Assembly (NCBI GenBank): GCA_021300575.1
Contig: JAJTDM010000044.1
Location: forward strand, 1-53,193
Length of the DNA: 53,193 nucleotides
Source: Rubrivivax sp.
GTDB lineage: Bacteria; Pseudomonadota; Gammaproteobacteria; Burkholderiales; Burkholderiaceae_C
Reading direction: 5' to 3'
The notes beneath the pieces are model-generated. The model did no database searches. It was not told where the DNA came from and saw only the letters and a program-made list of their open reading frames with translations. A program made the position numbers and the translations under genes. Position 1 is the stretch's first letter. Every line of letters begins with the position of its first letter. Positions 41,515 through 51,305 of the stretch are shown piece after piece.

Positions 41515-42696
41515 ATGAAACGCCTGTTGCGTTGGATTCTCGTCATTGCCGTCATCGCGGCGCTTGCACTGTCTGTCTTCCGGCTCGTCCAGGAGCGCCG
41601 CCAAAGCCAGGGCAAGCCCGCCACGCCAGCAGCAGCCCCGGTGCTGGAATTGAGCAGCGCGGACGTGGTCACCCTGCGCAGCAGCATCGGCGCCACGACG
41701 CTGGGACTGTCCGGCACGGTCAAGGCGGTGGAAACAGCCCTGGTCAAGGCGCGAGTGGCTGGCGAGATTGTGCGCATCCACGCCCGTGAGGGTGAGGCCG
41801 TCAAGACCGGGCAGAAGCTCGTCGAGCAGGAGACCACCGAACTGGACCTGCGCCTGCGCCAGGCCGAACAGCAGGTGGCCGCCAGCCGGGCGCAGCTGGA
41901 CATCACCCAGCGCGCCCTGGCCAACAACCGCGCCCTGGTCACCCAGGGCTTCATCTCGGCCACGGCGCTGGAGTCCTCCGTCAGCAACGAAGCCGCCGCG
42001 CAGGCCAACCTGCTGGTGGCCCAGGCGGCGGTGGACATCGCGCGCAAGGCCCGGGCCGATGCCACGCTCAGCGCGCCCATCAGCGGCATCGTCTCTCAGC
42101 GTCTGGCCCAACCTGGCGAGCGGGTCGGCCTGGACGCCCGCATCCTGGAAATCGTGGACCTCTCCCGCCTGGAGGTGGAGGCCGCGGTGCCCGCCGAGGA
42201 CGTGGCCGCGCTCAAGCCCGGGCGGCCGGCCCGCTTCGAAGTGGACGGCCTGGCCGGCCGCTTCACCGGCCGGGTGGCACGCCTCAACCCCAGCACCCAG
42301 GCGGGCACGCGCGCGGTCACGGTGTATTTGTCGATCGACGCGCACCCTTCCCTGCGCCAGGGCTTGTTCGCCCGCGGCAGCGTGGTGCTGGAAGAGCGGC
42401 AGGCCCTGTGGCTGCCCGCCTCCGCCGTGCGGCTGGACCGCGCCCTGCCCTACGTGTTCGCCCTGGAAGGCGGCAAGCTGAACGCGCGCAACGTGCGCAC
42501 GGGCCTTCGCAGCCGCAGCGCCGACGGTGAACGCGTGGAAATCGTCGAGGGCCTGGCCGAAGGCGCGCAGGTGCTGGCCGGCAGCATTGCCACCGTGGCC
42601 GAGGGCACGGCCTGGCGCATGTCCGGCGCCGCAGGCCCTGCCTCCAAGTTGCCTGCGGCCCCAGCCTCCGCCGTGGCTCCTGGCGCTTCGCGCTGA
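41515..42696 (+). CDS. RND efflux periplasmic adaptor (membrane fusion protein)
   Basis: Links the inner-membrane pump to the outer-membrane channel. It has 393 residues. One N-terminal membrane anchor (about 5-24) is followed by the lipoyl half-motif (VKARVAGEIVRIHAREGEAV), an alpha-hairpin coiled coil (about 105-175, LDLRLRQAEQQVAASRAQLD), the second lipoyl half (ATLSAPISGIVSQRLAQPGE) and beta-barrel and proximal domains. The Ala/Pro-rich tail is unstructured. The pump gene follows after 76 bases. Confidence 0.92.
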   Translation: MKRLLRWILVIAVIAALALSVFRLVQERRQSQGKPATPAAAPVLELSSADVVTLRSSIGATTLGLSGTVKAVETALVKARVAGEIVRIHAREGEAVKTGQKLVEQETTELDLRLRQAEQQVAASRAQLDITQRALANNRALVTQGFISATALESSVSNEAAAQANLLVAQAAVDIARKARADATLSAPISGIVSQRLAQPGERVGLDARILEIVDLSRLEVEAAVPAEDVAALKPGRPARFEVDGLAGRFTGRVARLNPSTQAGTRAVTVYLSIDAHPSLRQGLFARGSVVLEERQALWLPASAVRLDRALPYVFALEGGKLNARNVRTGLRSRSADGERVEIVEGLAEGAQVLAGSIATVAEGTAWRMSGAAGPASKLPAAPASAVAPGASR

Positions 42697-42707
42697 GCCC
42701 GAGCCCC

Positions 42708-42747
42708 GCTGACCCGCTGACCCGCTGAGTCGCTGAGTCGCTGAGTC
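42708..42747. repeat. 8-base tandem repeat between adaptor and pump genes
   Basis: Five perfect-length units in a row: GCTGACCC twice, then GCTGAGTC three times. It lies between the adaptor stop and the pump start, 25 bases before the latter. Copy number changes would alter the intercistronic spacing. Confidence 0.75.
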
Positions 42748-42772
42748 GCGAAGTTTTGAGCAGCTGAGCGCC

Positions 42773-45700
42773 ATGTGGTTCACCCGCGTCTCCATCGGCA
42801 ACCCCGTCATGGCAGTGATGGTCATGCTGGCCTTCGTGGTGCTGGGTGTGTTCGGCGTGCAGCGCCTGAAGGTGGACCAGTTTCCGAACATCGAGTTCCC
42901 CACCGTCGTGGTGTCCACCGAGTACCCCGGTGCCTCGCCCGAGATCGTGGAGATCGAGGTCACGCGCCGCGTGGAGGAAGCCGTCAACACCATTGGCGGC
43001 ATCAGCCAGTTGTTCTCGCGCAGCTACGAAGGCGTGTCGGTGGTGATCGTCCAGTTCAACCTGGACGTGGACGGGCGCAAGGCCGCCGATGACGTGCGCG
43101 AGAAGGTCGCCCTGGTGCGCCCGGTGTTCCGGCCCGAGGTCAAGGAATCGCGCGTGCAGCGCTTCGACCCCACCTCGCGTCCCGTGTTCACGCTGGCGCT
43201 CACCTCCCCCGACGGCACCCGCACCCCCACCGAACTCAGCACCACGGCCGAGCAGCTGGTGAAAAAGCGGCTGGAGAACGTGCGCGGCGTGGGCGCCATC
43301 ACGGTGGCCGGCGCGCGCAAGCGCGAGATCAACATCTACTTGAAACCCGCGGCCATGGAGGCCCTGGGCGTGGGCGCAGACCAGGTGGTGGCCGCCCTGC
43401 GCACCGAGAACCGGGACCTGCCCGCCGGCGCGCTGCGCAGCCGCGAATCCGAGCGCGTGGTGCAGATCGACGGCGCGGTCAAGCGCCCGGAGGAATTGCG
43501 CGACATCGTGGTGGCGCGGCGCGGTGCCACGCCGCAGCCCATCAAGCTGTGGCAGGTGGCCGATGTGGTGGACGGCCCCGAGGAGGTGGAATCGCTCGCC
43601 CTCTTCAACGGCCAGCGCATGATCGCCCTGGACGTGGTGAAGAACCAGGGCGAGAACACCATCGAGGTGGTGGACGGCCTGAAGAAGGCCGCCGAATCCC
43701 TGAAGAAGGAGCTGCCCCCGGGCATGGCGGTCGATGTGGTGCGCGACAACTCCCGGCCCATCCGCGTGGCCGTGGCCAACGTGCAGCGCACGCTGGTGGA
43801 GGGCGCCTTGCTGACCGTGGGCATCGTCTTCCTGTTCCTGAACTCCTGGCGTTCCACCGTCATCACGGGCCTCACGCTGCCCATCGCCTTGGTGGGCACC
43901 TTCTTCTTCATGGACCTGTTCGGCTTCTCGCTGAACATGGTGACGCTCATGGCGCTGAGCCTGTGCGTGGGCCTGCTGATCGACGACGCCATCGTCGTGC
44001 GCGAGAACATCGTGCGCCACGTGCAGATGGGCAAGAGCCCGCACCAGGCCTCGATGGACGGCACGAACGAGATCGGCCTGGCCGTCCTGGCCACCACGCT
44101 GTCCATCGTGGCGGTGTTCCTGCCCATCGGCTTCATGGGCGGCATCATCGGCAAGTTCTTCCACGAGTTCGGCATCACCATCGTGGCCGCGGTGCTGATC
44201 TCGATGTTCGTGAGCTTCACGCTGGACCCGATGCTGAGTTCCGTCTGGCACGACCCGGCCATTGACCGCGAAGGCCAGCCCTTCGTGCCGAAGTCGCTGT
44301 ACGACCACACGTTGGGGCGCATCACCCACTGGTTCGACCGCGCACAGCACCGCATGGGCGAGCGCTATGTCGCGGTGCTGGGCTGGTCCCTGCGCCACAA
44401 GCTGGCCACGCTGGCGCTGGGCTTGTCCACTCTGGTGGGCAGCCTGGCCCTGGTGCCGTTGATGGGCACCGAGTTCGTGCCCAAGGCCGACTATTCCGAG
44501 ACCTCGGTGAACTTCTTCACGCCCGTGGGTTCGTCAGTGGAAGTGACGGAAGCCCGCGCCCGTCAGGTGGACGCCATCCTGCGCGAGCTGCCCGAGGTGC
44601 GCTACACCGTCACCACCATCAACACGGGCCAGGCCCAGGGGCGCATCTATGCCAGCGTGTACGTGCGCCTGGTGGACCGCAAGGACCGCCAGCGCAACGT
44701 GGACCAGATGTCGGTGCCGCTGCGCGAGCGCCTGGCCTCGGTGCCAGGCATCACGGTCACCCACGTGGGCCTGCTGGACGGTGTGAGCGGCTCCAAGCCC
44801 ATCTCGCTGTCCCTCCAGGGCACGGACCTGAAGGAACTGCAGCGCCTGACCGACGAGCTGACGGCGCGCATGCGCCAGGTGCCAGGCCTGATCGACCTGG
44901 ACACCAGCATGAAGGCCAACAAGCCCATCGTGGCGGTGGAGGTGCGGCGCGACGCCGCGGCGGACGCCGGGCTGTCGGTGGGCGCCATCACGAACACCTT
45001 GCGCACCCTGGTGGCCGGCGAGACCGTGGGCCAGTGGCGATCAGGCGCCGACCAGACGCACGACATCAAGGTGCGCGTGGCCCCGCAGCACCGTGACAAC
45101 GTGGAAGACCTGGCACGACTGGGCCTGAGCGTGGGCACGGCCGCCGACGGTTCGCCGCGCGTGGTGCGCCTGTCGCAGGTGGCTGACCTGCGCCTGAGCC
45201 TGGGCGCCAACCAGATCAACAGGCGTGATCTCAACCGCGAGGTGGAAATCACAGCCAACACCGCCGGCCGGTCGGTGGGCGAGGTCTCGGCCGACATCCG
45301 CAAGTTGCTGGACCAAACCGCCCTGCCCCCAGGTTATGGCTACCGCTTCGGCGGTTCCACCAAGGACATGCAGGAAAGCTTCAGCTACGCGCTGTCGGCC
45401 CTGGCCATGGCCGTGATCTTCATCTACATGATCCTGGCCTCGCAGTTCCGCAGCTACCTGCAGCCCGTGGCGCTGATGGCCTCGCTGCCGCTCACGCTCA
45501 TCGGCGTGGTGGGGGCCCTGGTGATGTGGCGCAGCACGCTCAACATGTTCTCCATCATTGGGGTGATCATGCTCATGGGGCTGGTGACCAAGAACGCCAT
45601 CCTGCTGGTGGACTTTGCCAACCGGGCGCGTGACGAAGGGATGGAGCGCAGCGCGGCCCTGCTGGAAGCCGCCCGCGTGCGCCTGCGGCCCATCCTGATG

Positions 45701-45919
45701 ACCACGCTGGCCATGATCTTCGGCATGGTGCCGCTGGCCTTCGCGCTGACCGAGGGCAGCGAGCAGCGCGCGCCCATGGGACAGGCGGTGATCGGCGGCG
45801 TCATCACCTCCTCGCTGCTGACGCTGGTGGTGGTGCCGGTGATCTACGTCTACCTGGACGACCTGGGCGCCTGGGCACGGCGGCTGTTCAAGTCAGGCGG
45901 GGGACAGGGGCCCACCTAA
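42773..45919 (+). CDS. RND family multidrug efflux transporter (HAE1/AcrB-like)
   Basis: Proton-driven inner-membrane pump. It has 1048 residues, normal length, with TM1 at about 10-30 and two groups of TM2-6 and TM8-12. The paired acidic residues of TM4 are present in LCVGLLIDDAIVVRENIVRHV. The porter domain features SRSYEGVSVVIVQFNLDVDG and RVQRFDPTSRPVFTLAL are typical of the MdtB/MexF-like branch. Substrates cannot be read from the sequence. Confidence 0.94.
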   Translation: MWFTRVSIGNPVMAVMVMLAFVVLGVFGVQRLKVDQFPNIEFPTVVVSTEYPGASPEIVEIEVTRRVEEAVNTIGGISQLFSRSYEGVSVVIVQFNLDVDGRKAADDVREKVALVRPVFRPEVKESRVQRFDPTSRPVFTLALTSPDGTRTPTELSTTAEQLVKKRLENVRGVGAITVAGARKREINIYLKPAAMEALGVGADQVVAALRTENRDLPAGALRSRESERVVQIDGAVKRPEELRDIVVARRGATPQPIKLWQVADVVDGPEEVESLALFNGQRMIALDVVKNQGENTIEVVDGLKKAAESLKKELPPGMAVDVVRDNSRPIRVAVANVQRTLVEGALLTVGIVFLFLNSWRSTVITGLTLPIALVGTFFFMDLFGFSLNMVTLMALSLCVGLLIDDAIVVRENIVRHVQMGKSPHQASMDGTNEIGLAVLATTLSIVAVFLPIGFMGGIIGKFFHEFGITIVAAVLISMFVSFTLDPMLSSVWHDPAIDREGQPFVPKSLYDHTLGRITHWFDRAQHRMGERYVAVLGWSLRHKLATLALGLSTLVGSLALVPLMGTEFVPKADYSETSVNFFTPVGSSVEVTEARARQVDAILRELPEVRYTVTTINTGQAQGRIYASVYVRLVDRKDRQRNVDQMSVPLRERLASVPGITVTHVGLLDGVSGSKPISLSLQGTDLKELQRLTDELTARMRQVPGLIDLDTSMKANKPIVAVEVRRDAAADAGLSVGAITNTLRTLVAGETVGQWRSGADQTHDIKVRVAPQHRDNVEDLARLGLSVGTAADGSPRVVRLSQVADLRLSLGANQINRRDLNREVEITANTAGRSVGEVSADIRKLLDQTALPPGYGYRFGGSTKDMQESFSYALSALAMAVIFIYMILASQFRSYLQPVALMASLPLTLIGVVGALVMWRSTLNMFSIIGVIMLMGLVTKNAILLVDFANRARDEGMERSAALLEAARVRLRPILMTTLAMIFGMVPLAFALTEGSEQRAPMGQAVIGGVITSSLLTLVVVPVIYVYLDDLGAWARRLFKSGGGQGPT

Positions 45920-45943
45920 AATCAAACGCCGGCTTCGCCGCGC

Positions 45944-45969
45944 GGCGCCCGCCCTGTACACCGGGCGCC
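45944..45969. repeat. GC-rich hairpin after the RND pump gene
   Basis: GGCGCCCG pairs with CGGGCGCC around a 10-base loop, 25 bases after the pump stop and 41 before the methyltransferase start. No T-run follows, so it may damp rather than end transcription. Confidence 0.45.
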
Positions 45970-46009
45970 AAGCGAACCGTCATCCACACAGACTCATCTC
46001 CGCCCCGCC

Positions 46010-46675
46010 ATGAACGTCGAACAGGCCCGCTTCAACATGATCGAGCAGCAGATCCGCCCCTGGGATGTGCTGGAGCCGGACGTCCTGGCCTTGCTGGCGC
46101 GTGTGCGCCGTGAAGACTTCGTGCCCGCGTCGCACCAGGCCCTGGCTTTCGTGGACACCCAGGTGCCGCTGATCGAAGGCTCCCCGCAGGGCGCCTGCAT
46201 GCTGGAGCCCCGCGTGGAGGCGCGCATGCTGCAGGAACTGCGCCTGCGGCCCACAGACCGCGTGCTCGAGGTGGGCGCCGGCTCCGGCTTCATGGCCTGC
46301 CTGCTGGCGGGCCTGGCGGGCGACGTCACCAGCCTGGAGATCCACCCTGAACTGGCCGAGCAGGCGCGGCACAACCTCCGTGAGGCCGGCGTGGACAACG
46401 CCCGCGTGCTGCGGACCGATGGCAGCGCCGGCCTGGCACAGGACGGCCCCTATGACGCCATCGTGCTGTCGGGCTCCGTGGCCGAGGTGCCCCAGGCCTT
46501 GCTGGCGCAGCTCAGGCCCGGCGGCCGGCTGCTGGCCATCGTGGGGCAGGAGCCCATCATGCGCGCACGCCTGTTCACGCAAGGCAGCGGCCAGACCTTC
46601 TCGCACGTGGACCTCTTCGACACCGTGGCCCCGCGCCTGCTGAACTTCCCCGAGCCCAGCCGTTTCAAGTTCTGA
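46010..46675 (+). CDS. PCMT-family methyltransferase (protein-L-isoaspartate O-methyltransferase-like)
   Basis: SAM enzyme of the isoaspartate repair family. It has 221 residues. VEQARFNMIEQQIRPWDVL at the start and RVLEVGAGSGFMACLLAGLAG as the SAM site are clear. The usual GSGYQTA-type active-site region is altered, and this TolC-linked subgroup may have a different substrate. It lies between the RND pump and tolC. Confidence 0.82.
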   Translation: MNVEQARFNMIEQQIRPWDVLEPDVLALLARVRREDFVPASHQALAFVDTQVPLIEGSPQGACMLEPRVEARMLQELRLRPTDRVLEVGAGSGFMACLLAGLAGDVTSLEIHPELAEQARHNLREAGVDNARVLRTDGSAGLAQDGPYDAIVLSGSVAEVPQALLAQLRPGGRLLAIVGQEPIMRARLFTQGSGQTFSHVDLFDTVAPRLLNFPEPSRFKF

Positions 46676-46726
46676 TCTCGCTGAACCCGAACCGGCCAAA
46701 CCCGACACCCCCGAAAGGACCACCCC

Positions 46727-48052
46727 ATGCGGACGCCGCGCCTTGCCCGTCGACTGATCGCCCCGCTGTCCGTGCTGCTGGCGGGCACGGGCCTGCCGGC
46801 CTGGGCTCAAAGCCTGCAGGAGTTGTACGACGCGGCCCGTGTCTATGACGCGGCCTACCTCAGCACCAAGGCGGCCGCGCAGGCGGCCGAACTCCGCGCA
46901 GCCCAGGCCGATGCGCTGCTGCGGCCCTCGGCCGCGCTGGCTGGCAGTGCCTCCATGGGGCTGGGCGATGCCCCCCGCGTGGGCACGCGGGACACCAATG
47001 CACTGGGCGCCACTATCAGCGGCAAGTACCCGCTGATCAACAGGGCCACCGCTCCCACCATCGAGCAATCCCGCAAGGCCGTGCAGCTGACCCAGGCCGA
47101 TCTGGAAGCGGTGGAGCAAGACCTGATCGTGCGCTTGAGCCAGGCCTATTTCGACGTGCTGGCCGCGCAAGATGCCCTGACCACCACGCGCGCCAGCAAG
47201 GTTGCCATCACCGAGCAACTGGCCTCGGCCAAGCGCAACTTCGAGGTCGGCACCGCCACCATCACCGACACGCGCGAAGCCCAGGCCCGGTTCGACCTGG
47301 CCACCGCCCAGGAAATCGCAGCGGAAAACGATCTGCGCACCAAGCGCATCGCGCTGGACCAGGTGGTGGGGCGCGGCAATGTGTCACCCAGGGGTCTGGT
47401 CAAGGCCGCCACCCTGCCGGCGCCCCAGCCCGCAGATGCGGAAACCTGGGCCAGCCAGGCCGACAGCGGCCACCCCAGCGTGCGCAAGGCCCGGTTGGGC
47501 CTGGACGTGGCACGCCTGGAAACCGAAAAGGCGCGCGCTGCCGAAAGCTTCACGCTGGACGCCGTGGGCTCGGTAGGCAGCACGCACTTCGGTGGCAAGG
47601 GCGCCACCCTGCCGGGCCAGAACACCTCCACCTCCGTGGGCTTGCAACTGAACTGGCCGCTGTACACCGGCGGCGCCACGCAAAACCGTATCAAGGAAAC
47701 CCTGGCGCTGGAAGACAAGTCGCGCAACGACCTGGACGCCGCCCGCCGCGCGGTGACCCAGGCCACCCGCCAGGCCTTCTTCGGCGTGCAATCGGGCCTG
47801 GCCCAGGTCAAGGCCCTGGAGGCCGCAGAGTCCTCATCCCAACTGGCCCTGGAAGCCACGCAACTGGGCTACAAGGTGGGTGTGCGCGTGAACCTGGACG
47901 TGCTCAACGCCCAGACCCAGCTCTTCCAGACCCGCCGAGACCTGGCCAAGGCCCGGTACGACGTGATCCTGGGCGGCCTGAAACTGCGCCTGGCCTCGGG
48001 CCAGTTGAAGCCGGTTGATGTGGCGGCGGTGAATGCGTTGTTGGAGCGGTAG
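46727..48052 (+). CDS. tolC: TolC family outer membrane channel
   Basis: Outer-membrane trimeric channel for efflux or type I secretion. It has 441 residues. A signal peptide ends around GLPAWAQS (about residue 27). Two OEP repeats follow: LQELYDAARVYDAAYLSTKA / GKYPLINRATAPTIEQSRKA, and LQLNWPLYTGGATQNRIKET / GYKVGVRVNLDVLNAQTQL. AAAGGA precedes the ATG. It most likely serves the pump encoded just upstream. Confidence 0.94.
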   Translation: MRTPRLARRLIAPLSVLLAGTGLPAWAQSLQELYDAARVYDAAYLSTKAAAQAAELRAAQADALLRPSAALAGSASMGLGDAPRVGTRDTNALGATISGKYPLINRATAPTIEQSRKAVQLTQADLEAVEQDLIVRLSQAYFDVLAAQDALTTTRASKVAITEQLASAKRNFEVGTATITDTREAQARFDLATAQEIAAENDLRTKRIALDQVVGRGNVSPRGLVKAATLPAPQPADAETWASQADSGHPSVRKARLGLDVARLETEKARAAESFTLDAVGSVGSTHFGGKGATLPGQNTSTSVGLQLNWPLYTGGATQNRIKETLALEDKSRNDLDAARRAVTQATRQAFFGVQSGLAQVKALEAAESSSQLALEATQLGYKVGVRVNLDVLNAQTQLFQTRRDLAKARYDVILGGLKLRLASGQLKPVDVAAVNALLER

Positions 48053-48105
48053 ACGCCCCCTGCTGGGACCCCCGCTGAAGCCATGAATTGCAGCAATCAG
48101 CACTG

Positions 48106-49464
48106 ATGATCGGTTCGCCACCTCTTGGGCGCGCAACTACTGCCCCAGAGGGCAGCGAGACGGCTTACCTGCAGGGGCCGGATCGGCACTTCAGGATCAT
48201 CCTGCTGATACTCCTGCTTTCCCCCATCCTGGGATGGAACGGGATCATCGTAGCCCTGATCGTTGCGTTTCGGCATTTCTTGCGCACACCGATTGACGCA
48301 TCCATTGCCCAGAGCAGCCGCTCCTTCTGGATGATCTCTCTTGTATTTCTCGGGTACTACGCAACTTGCGTACTGACTGATTTATTCCACCCTCCTCACG
48401 AAGGATACTGGAATCAGTTCGAGGTACTGATTCCACTGCTGACCGCACTTTACTACTTGGCACATCGATGTAAAATAATTATTCCTTATGAGACTTTGGT
48501 TTCAACCGCCCGGCATGTTGTATTGATTATATTTATTCTCACAGGGCTGGAGTATTTGTATTTCAGCGAGATCCGACAAATACCATGGCATCGGTCGGCA
48601 CTATTGGCAGGGAATACGCTGCACGTCAGTCACTGGTTGCCCACATTGACTTTGTTCTCGATAGGATTCCTGAGCAAGAACGACAAACTTGAAACTCTAA
48701 AATCTACGGCGATCCTGGTCCTCTCGGAAATCGCATTGCTATACTTCATGCAGGCACGCACCTCTCTTCTGATACTGTTGCTTCTTGGCACCCCTGTCAT
48801 TCTTATGCAGGTGGTTCACCAAATCAATTTTCAGTGGGTGAGCGGCAAATTTGGAAGATATATTGCGCTCGGTATCGCGTACTTGACCCTGATATCATCA
48901 ATCAATTGGTTAATGACTCACCATGCACCCGAACGGTTACGGCTGGTCTTTGCGTCCGGATTCAATATCGAGGAAATAGCACGCAAAGACATCAGCCTGG
49001 AAACCAGAATTGAGTATTGGAAAGCAGGCATTCAGGCCCTCAAAGAACAACCAATCTACGGCCATGGATCAGGTCAAGAGTATCAAATCCTGAAAAAGTA
49101 TGTTCCAACGGAATTCTCTTATCACCGCCATGCACATCAGCAGTTCATTTCTTTTGGAATTGCGGGTGGTTTCTTGGCGATAATTTTTGGCGCCTTGCTT
49201 ATTTTCTCGCCCGTAATATACGGATTGATGAACAGAGAGTACGTCACAAGATCTATACATTTAACCGTCTTCCTTGCCATCCCCGTCATGCTCAATGCGA
49301 TGACTGATTCATTGCTGACCAATGAGCGACATGTAGCTATTTTTTTCTTATTTTTTACAATAGTTTTTTCGGTCAGGCAACGTTCCATCAAGATCCCATG
49401 TGCTAAAGAACCAAACTCAGTGCTTGAAAAGAGAGATGCTCGACCTGAGGCAAGAGAGACATAA
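48106..49464 (+). CDS. O-antigen ligase / polymerase-like membrane protein (Wzy_C type)
   Basis: Polytopic membrane protein of 452 residues from ATG 48106 (a TTG at 48088 is open too). About ten hydrophobic segments are visible, e.g. ILLILLLSPILGWNGIIVALIV and a C-terminal VAIFFLFFTIVFSV. A large loop carries the Wzy_C-like RIEYWKAGIQALKEQPIYGHGSGQ and the following HRHAHQQFISFGIAGG, as in WaaL-type ligases. Base composition drops sharply from this gene on, pointing to transfer. Confidence 0.82.
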   Translation: MIGSPPLGRATTAPEGSETAYLQGPDRHFRIILLILLLSPILGWNGIIVALIVAFRHFLRTPIDASIAQSSRSFWMISLVFLGYYATCVLTDLFHPPHEGYWNQFEVLIPLLTALYYLAHRCKIIIPYETLVSTARHVVLIIFILTGLEYLYFSEIRQIPWHRSALLAGNTLHVSHWLPTLTLFSIGFLSKNDKLETLKSTAILVLSEIALLYFMQARTSLLILLLLGTPVILMQVVHQINFQWVSGKFGRYIALGIAYLTLISSINWLMTHHAPERLRLVFASGFNIEEIARKDISLETRIEYWKAGIQALKEQPIYGHGSGQEYQILKKYVPTEFSYHRHAHQQFISFGIAGGFLAIIFGALLIFSPVIYGLMNREYVTRSIHLTVFLAIPVMLNAMTDSLLTNERHVAIFFLFFTIVFSVRQRSIKIPCAKEPNSVLEKRDARPEARET

Positions 49465-49498
49465 AAACTACTGAATTATTTTCGGGAAAGCTTGCAAC

Positions 49499-50401
49499 AT
49501 GAGCAGTTGTTCAATTGTCATACCGACACACAACCGTGCTGACCTGCTAAAACGAGCCGTTCGATCCGCGTTGGTGGCCTGTCCCGTGGATGGTGAGGTT
49601 TTGGTAGTTGATGACAAGTCACGTATCCCAGCCACAGAAGCTTTGGCTGAGGTGACAGATCAACGCTTGCGAATTATTCTGAGTCCTGGCGTAACGAAAG
49701 GGGTTGCCAGTGCACGCAACTGGGGCGTTGCTCAAGCCAATGCCGATTTGATTTTCTTCCTAGACGATGATGACGAGATCTTGCCCGATTACTGTCAGCG
49801 AGTGGTGTCAGTTCGGGTCATGATAAAGGACTCAGCATGGGGGTTTGCCAGCACTGTTGAGCGCTGGGGAGATGTCAGCAATTTGAGAGATATCCCCCGA
49901 AAAAGAGTGCGTCTGAAGCGAGGAGAAGTCGGAAAGAATTCACGCCCGCATGATCTGATAGCAGCCGTGAGCGATGGTTTTTGGATCCAAAGAAATATTT
50001 TTTTGAAAATGGGCGGATTCAATCCCTCTCTGACCATTGACGAAGATACGGATCTCTGTGTGCGATTGATTGCCAACCAACATATGCCTTGGTATGAAGT
50101 ACTGCCTGGTACGGTAGTCTACCGTGGATATCAACCAGTTGATCAGGCGGGAGCCCAATTGACAATTGCAACTCCAAATGTACAAGGTGTCATTTGTTAT
50201 CGATTTACTCACGACAATAGCGCATTTGCATACAAATCTTTTAGTGCTATGCGCTGGTTTTTATGCACCCGTTATCTTAGAAAAGCAGCCAAGGCGGGTC
50301 TATGGAACGAAGCCATGAAATTTGCGAGCCAGCAAAACTCCTTCTTTCTACGTTGGCTGCTCATTGCTTTTGTACAAGTCAAGAAGATATCTTATCGTTA
50401 A
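49499..50401 (+). CDS. Family 2 glycosyltransferase
   Basis: GT-A fold sugar transferase, 300 residues. The N-terminal SIVIPTHNRADLLKRAVRSA, VLVVDDKSR, then VTKGVASARNWGVAQA and the metal-binding acidic cluster FFLDDDDEI (Asp89-Asp92) are seen. FWIQRNIFLKMGGFNPSLTIDEDTDL is the acceptor-side motif. It shares the low GC of the ligase gene before it, 34 bases away. Donor and acceptor are unknown. Confidence 0.9.
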   Translation: MSSCSIVIPTHNRADLLKRAVRSALVACPVDGEVLVVDDKSRIPATEALAEVTDQRLRIILSPGVTKGVASARNWGVAQANADLIFFLDDDDEILPDYCQRVVSVRVMIKDSAWGFASTVERWGDVSNLRDIPRKRVRLKRGEVGKNSRPHDLIAAVSDGFWIQRNIFLKMGGFNPSLTIDEDTDLCVRLIANQHMPWYEVLPGTVVYRGYQPVDQAGAQLTIATPNVQGVICYRFTHDNSAFAYKSFSAMRWFLCTRYLRKAAKAGLWNEAMKFASQQNSFFLRWLLIAFVQVKKISYR

Positions 50402-50486
50402 TTGGTGCACGCACAAGAAGAAAACGCGGGGTTTGTACGATGCAAGTTCGGCGGTCGCGGACTGCTCAGGCCAAGACCAGTGACAA

Positions 50487-51296
50487 TTACCGCCAGATTT
50501 GATAGTTCTCCCGGAAATAGTCGATACAAAGATTGTTTGCAGCGGATCGGTCATGCCCCTTGTAGACAAGCTTTCGCAAGGATGCGTCCCGCACTTCGTC
50601 CGAGTTACCTTTGGTTCGAATATCGCCGTCTGCATTGAGCCATATCGGAACGTTGTTCAGCGCAAGCTGGCCGGATAACCAGATGTCATCCACAGTCCAG
50701 AGAATGTCGGGGATGTCAAACGCCGCATCCGTGAAAAAATGCGGGCGCACCAGTACGCCACCCCAGCCTTCCAGAATATCAACGTAGCCGCTGCTGGCCG
50801 CTTTTCTCGGTTTCCAGCGCCCCAGGGAAAGCAACCTCTTCAAGCGGTAACTGAGATCCTTGACGCGGCGTTCTGATCTCGGTTGCAAGCTTCCAGCATA
50901 GGCATGGGAGGCGTAGTCGGAAACCTGCCCTCCCTCTTCGACAATACAGCAATCCGGGTGTGCCTTCGACGCAACCAGAAATCGTTGGGCCCAATCCGGG
51001 TCATACACCTTGTCATCGTCACAGAACAGCAGCTTGACGTCTTGACCTCGATATGCCTGAACTGCCGGAAGGATCTTGGTAGCCGGCCCGAAGTCGGTGT
51101 CGACGTAACGGATTGAGACACCCGCTGGCAGCTCCGGCACTTCGTGCTTTTCGTAGTGAAACCTTCGATACGCTTTCGGCAGATAAAGGTGAATGGCCTC
51201 TGGTTGGGCTGATTGCGAGACCAGTGACTGAAGCGTCTCGTGGATGACCTTGAACCGAGGTGGAATCGTGGTCAGGCTGATGATCAGGCGATCCAT
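50487..51296 (-). CDS. Glycosyltransferase (GT-A type, family uncertain)
   Basis: Protein of 269 residues with a glycosyltransferase-like start (LIISLTTIPPRFKVIHETLQS), PEAIHLYLPKAYRRF, and a DDD metal motif in VKLLFCDDDKVYDPDWAQRF. The C-terminal half has EGWGGVLVRPHFF and WTVDDIWLSGQLA. Similar proteins occur in LPS and capsule clusters. It is convergent with the preceding glycosyltransferase gene and has an intermediate GC content. Confidence 0.78.
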   Translation of the reverse strand: MDRLIISLTTIPPRFKVIHETLQSLVSQSAQPEAIHLYLPKAYRRFHYEKHEVPELPAGVSIRYVDTDFGPATKILPAVQAYRGQDVKLLFCDDDKVYDPDWAQRFLVASKAHPDCCIVEEGGQVSDYASHAYAGSLQPRSERRVKDLSYRLKRLLSLGRWKPRKAASSGYVDILEGWGGVLVRPHFFTDAAFDIPDILWTVDDIWLSGQLALNNVPIWLNADGDIRTKGNSDEVRDASLRKLVYKGHDRSAANNLCIDYFRENYQIWR

Positions 51297-51305
51297 GAAT
51301 GGGCC

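Noticed and set aside
42708..42747. Possible CRISPR-like repeat
   Set aside because: Units are 8 bases, directly joined, and there are no spacers or cas genes.
42317..44398. A 693-codon minus-strand frame
   Set aside because: Antisense of the RND adaptor and pump genes; no recognisable motifs.
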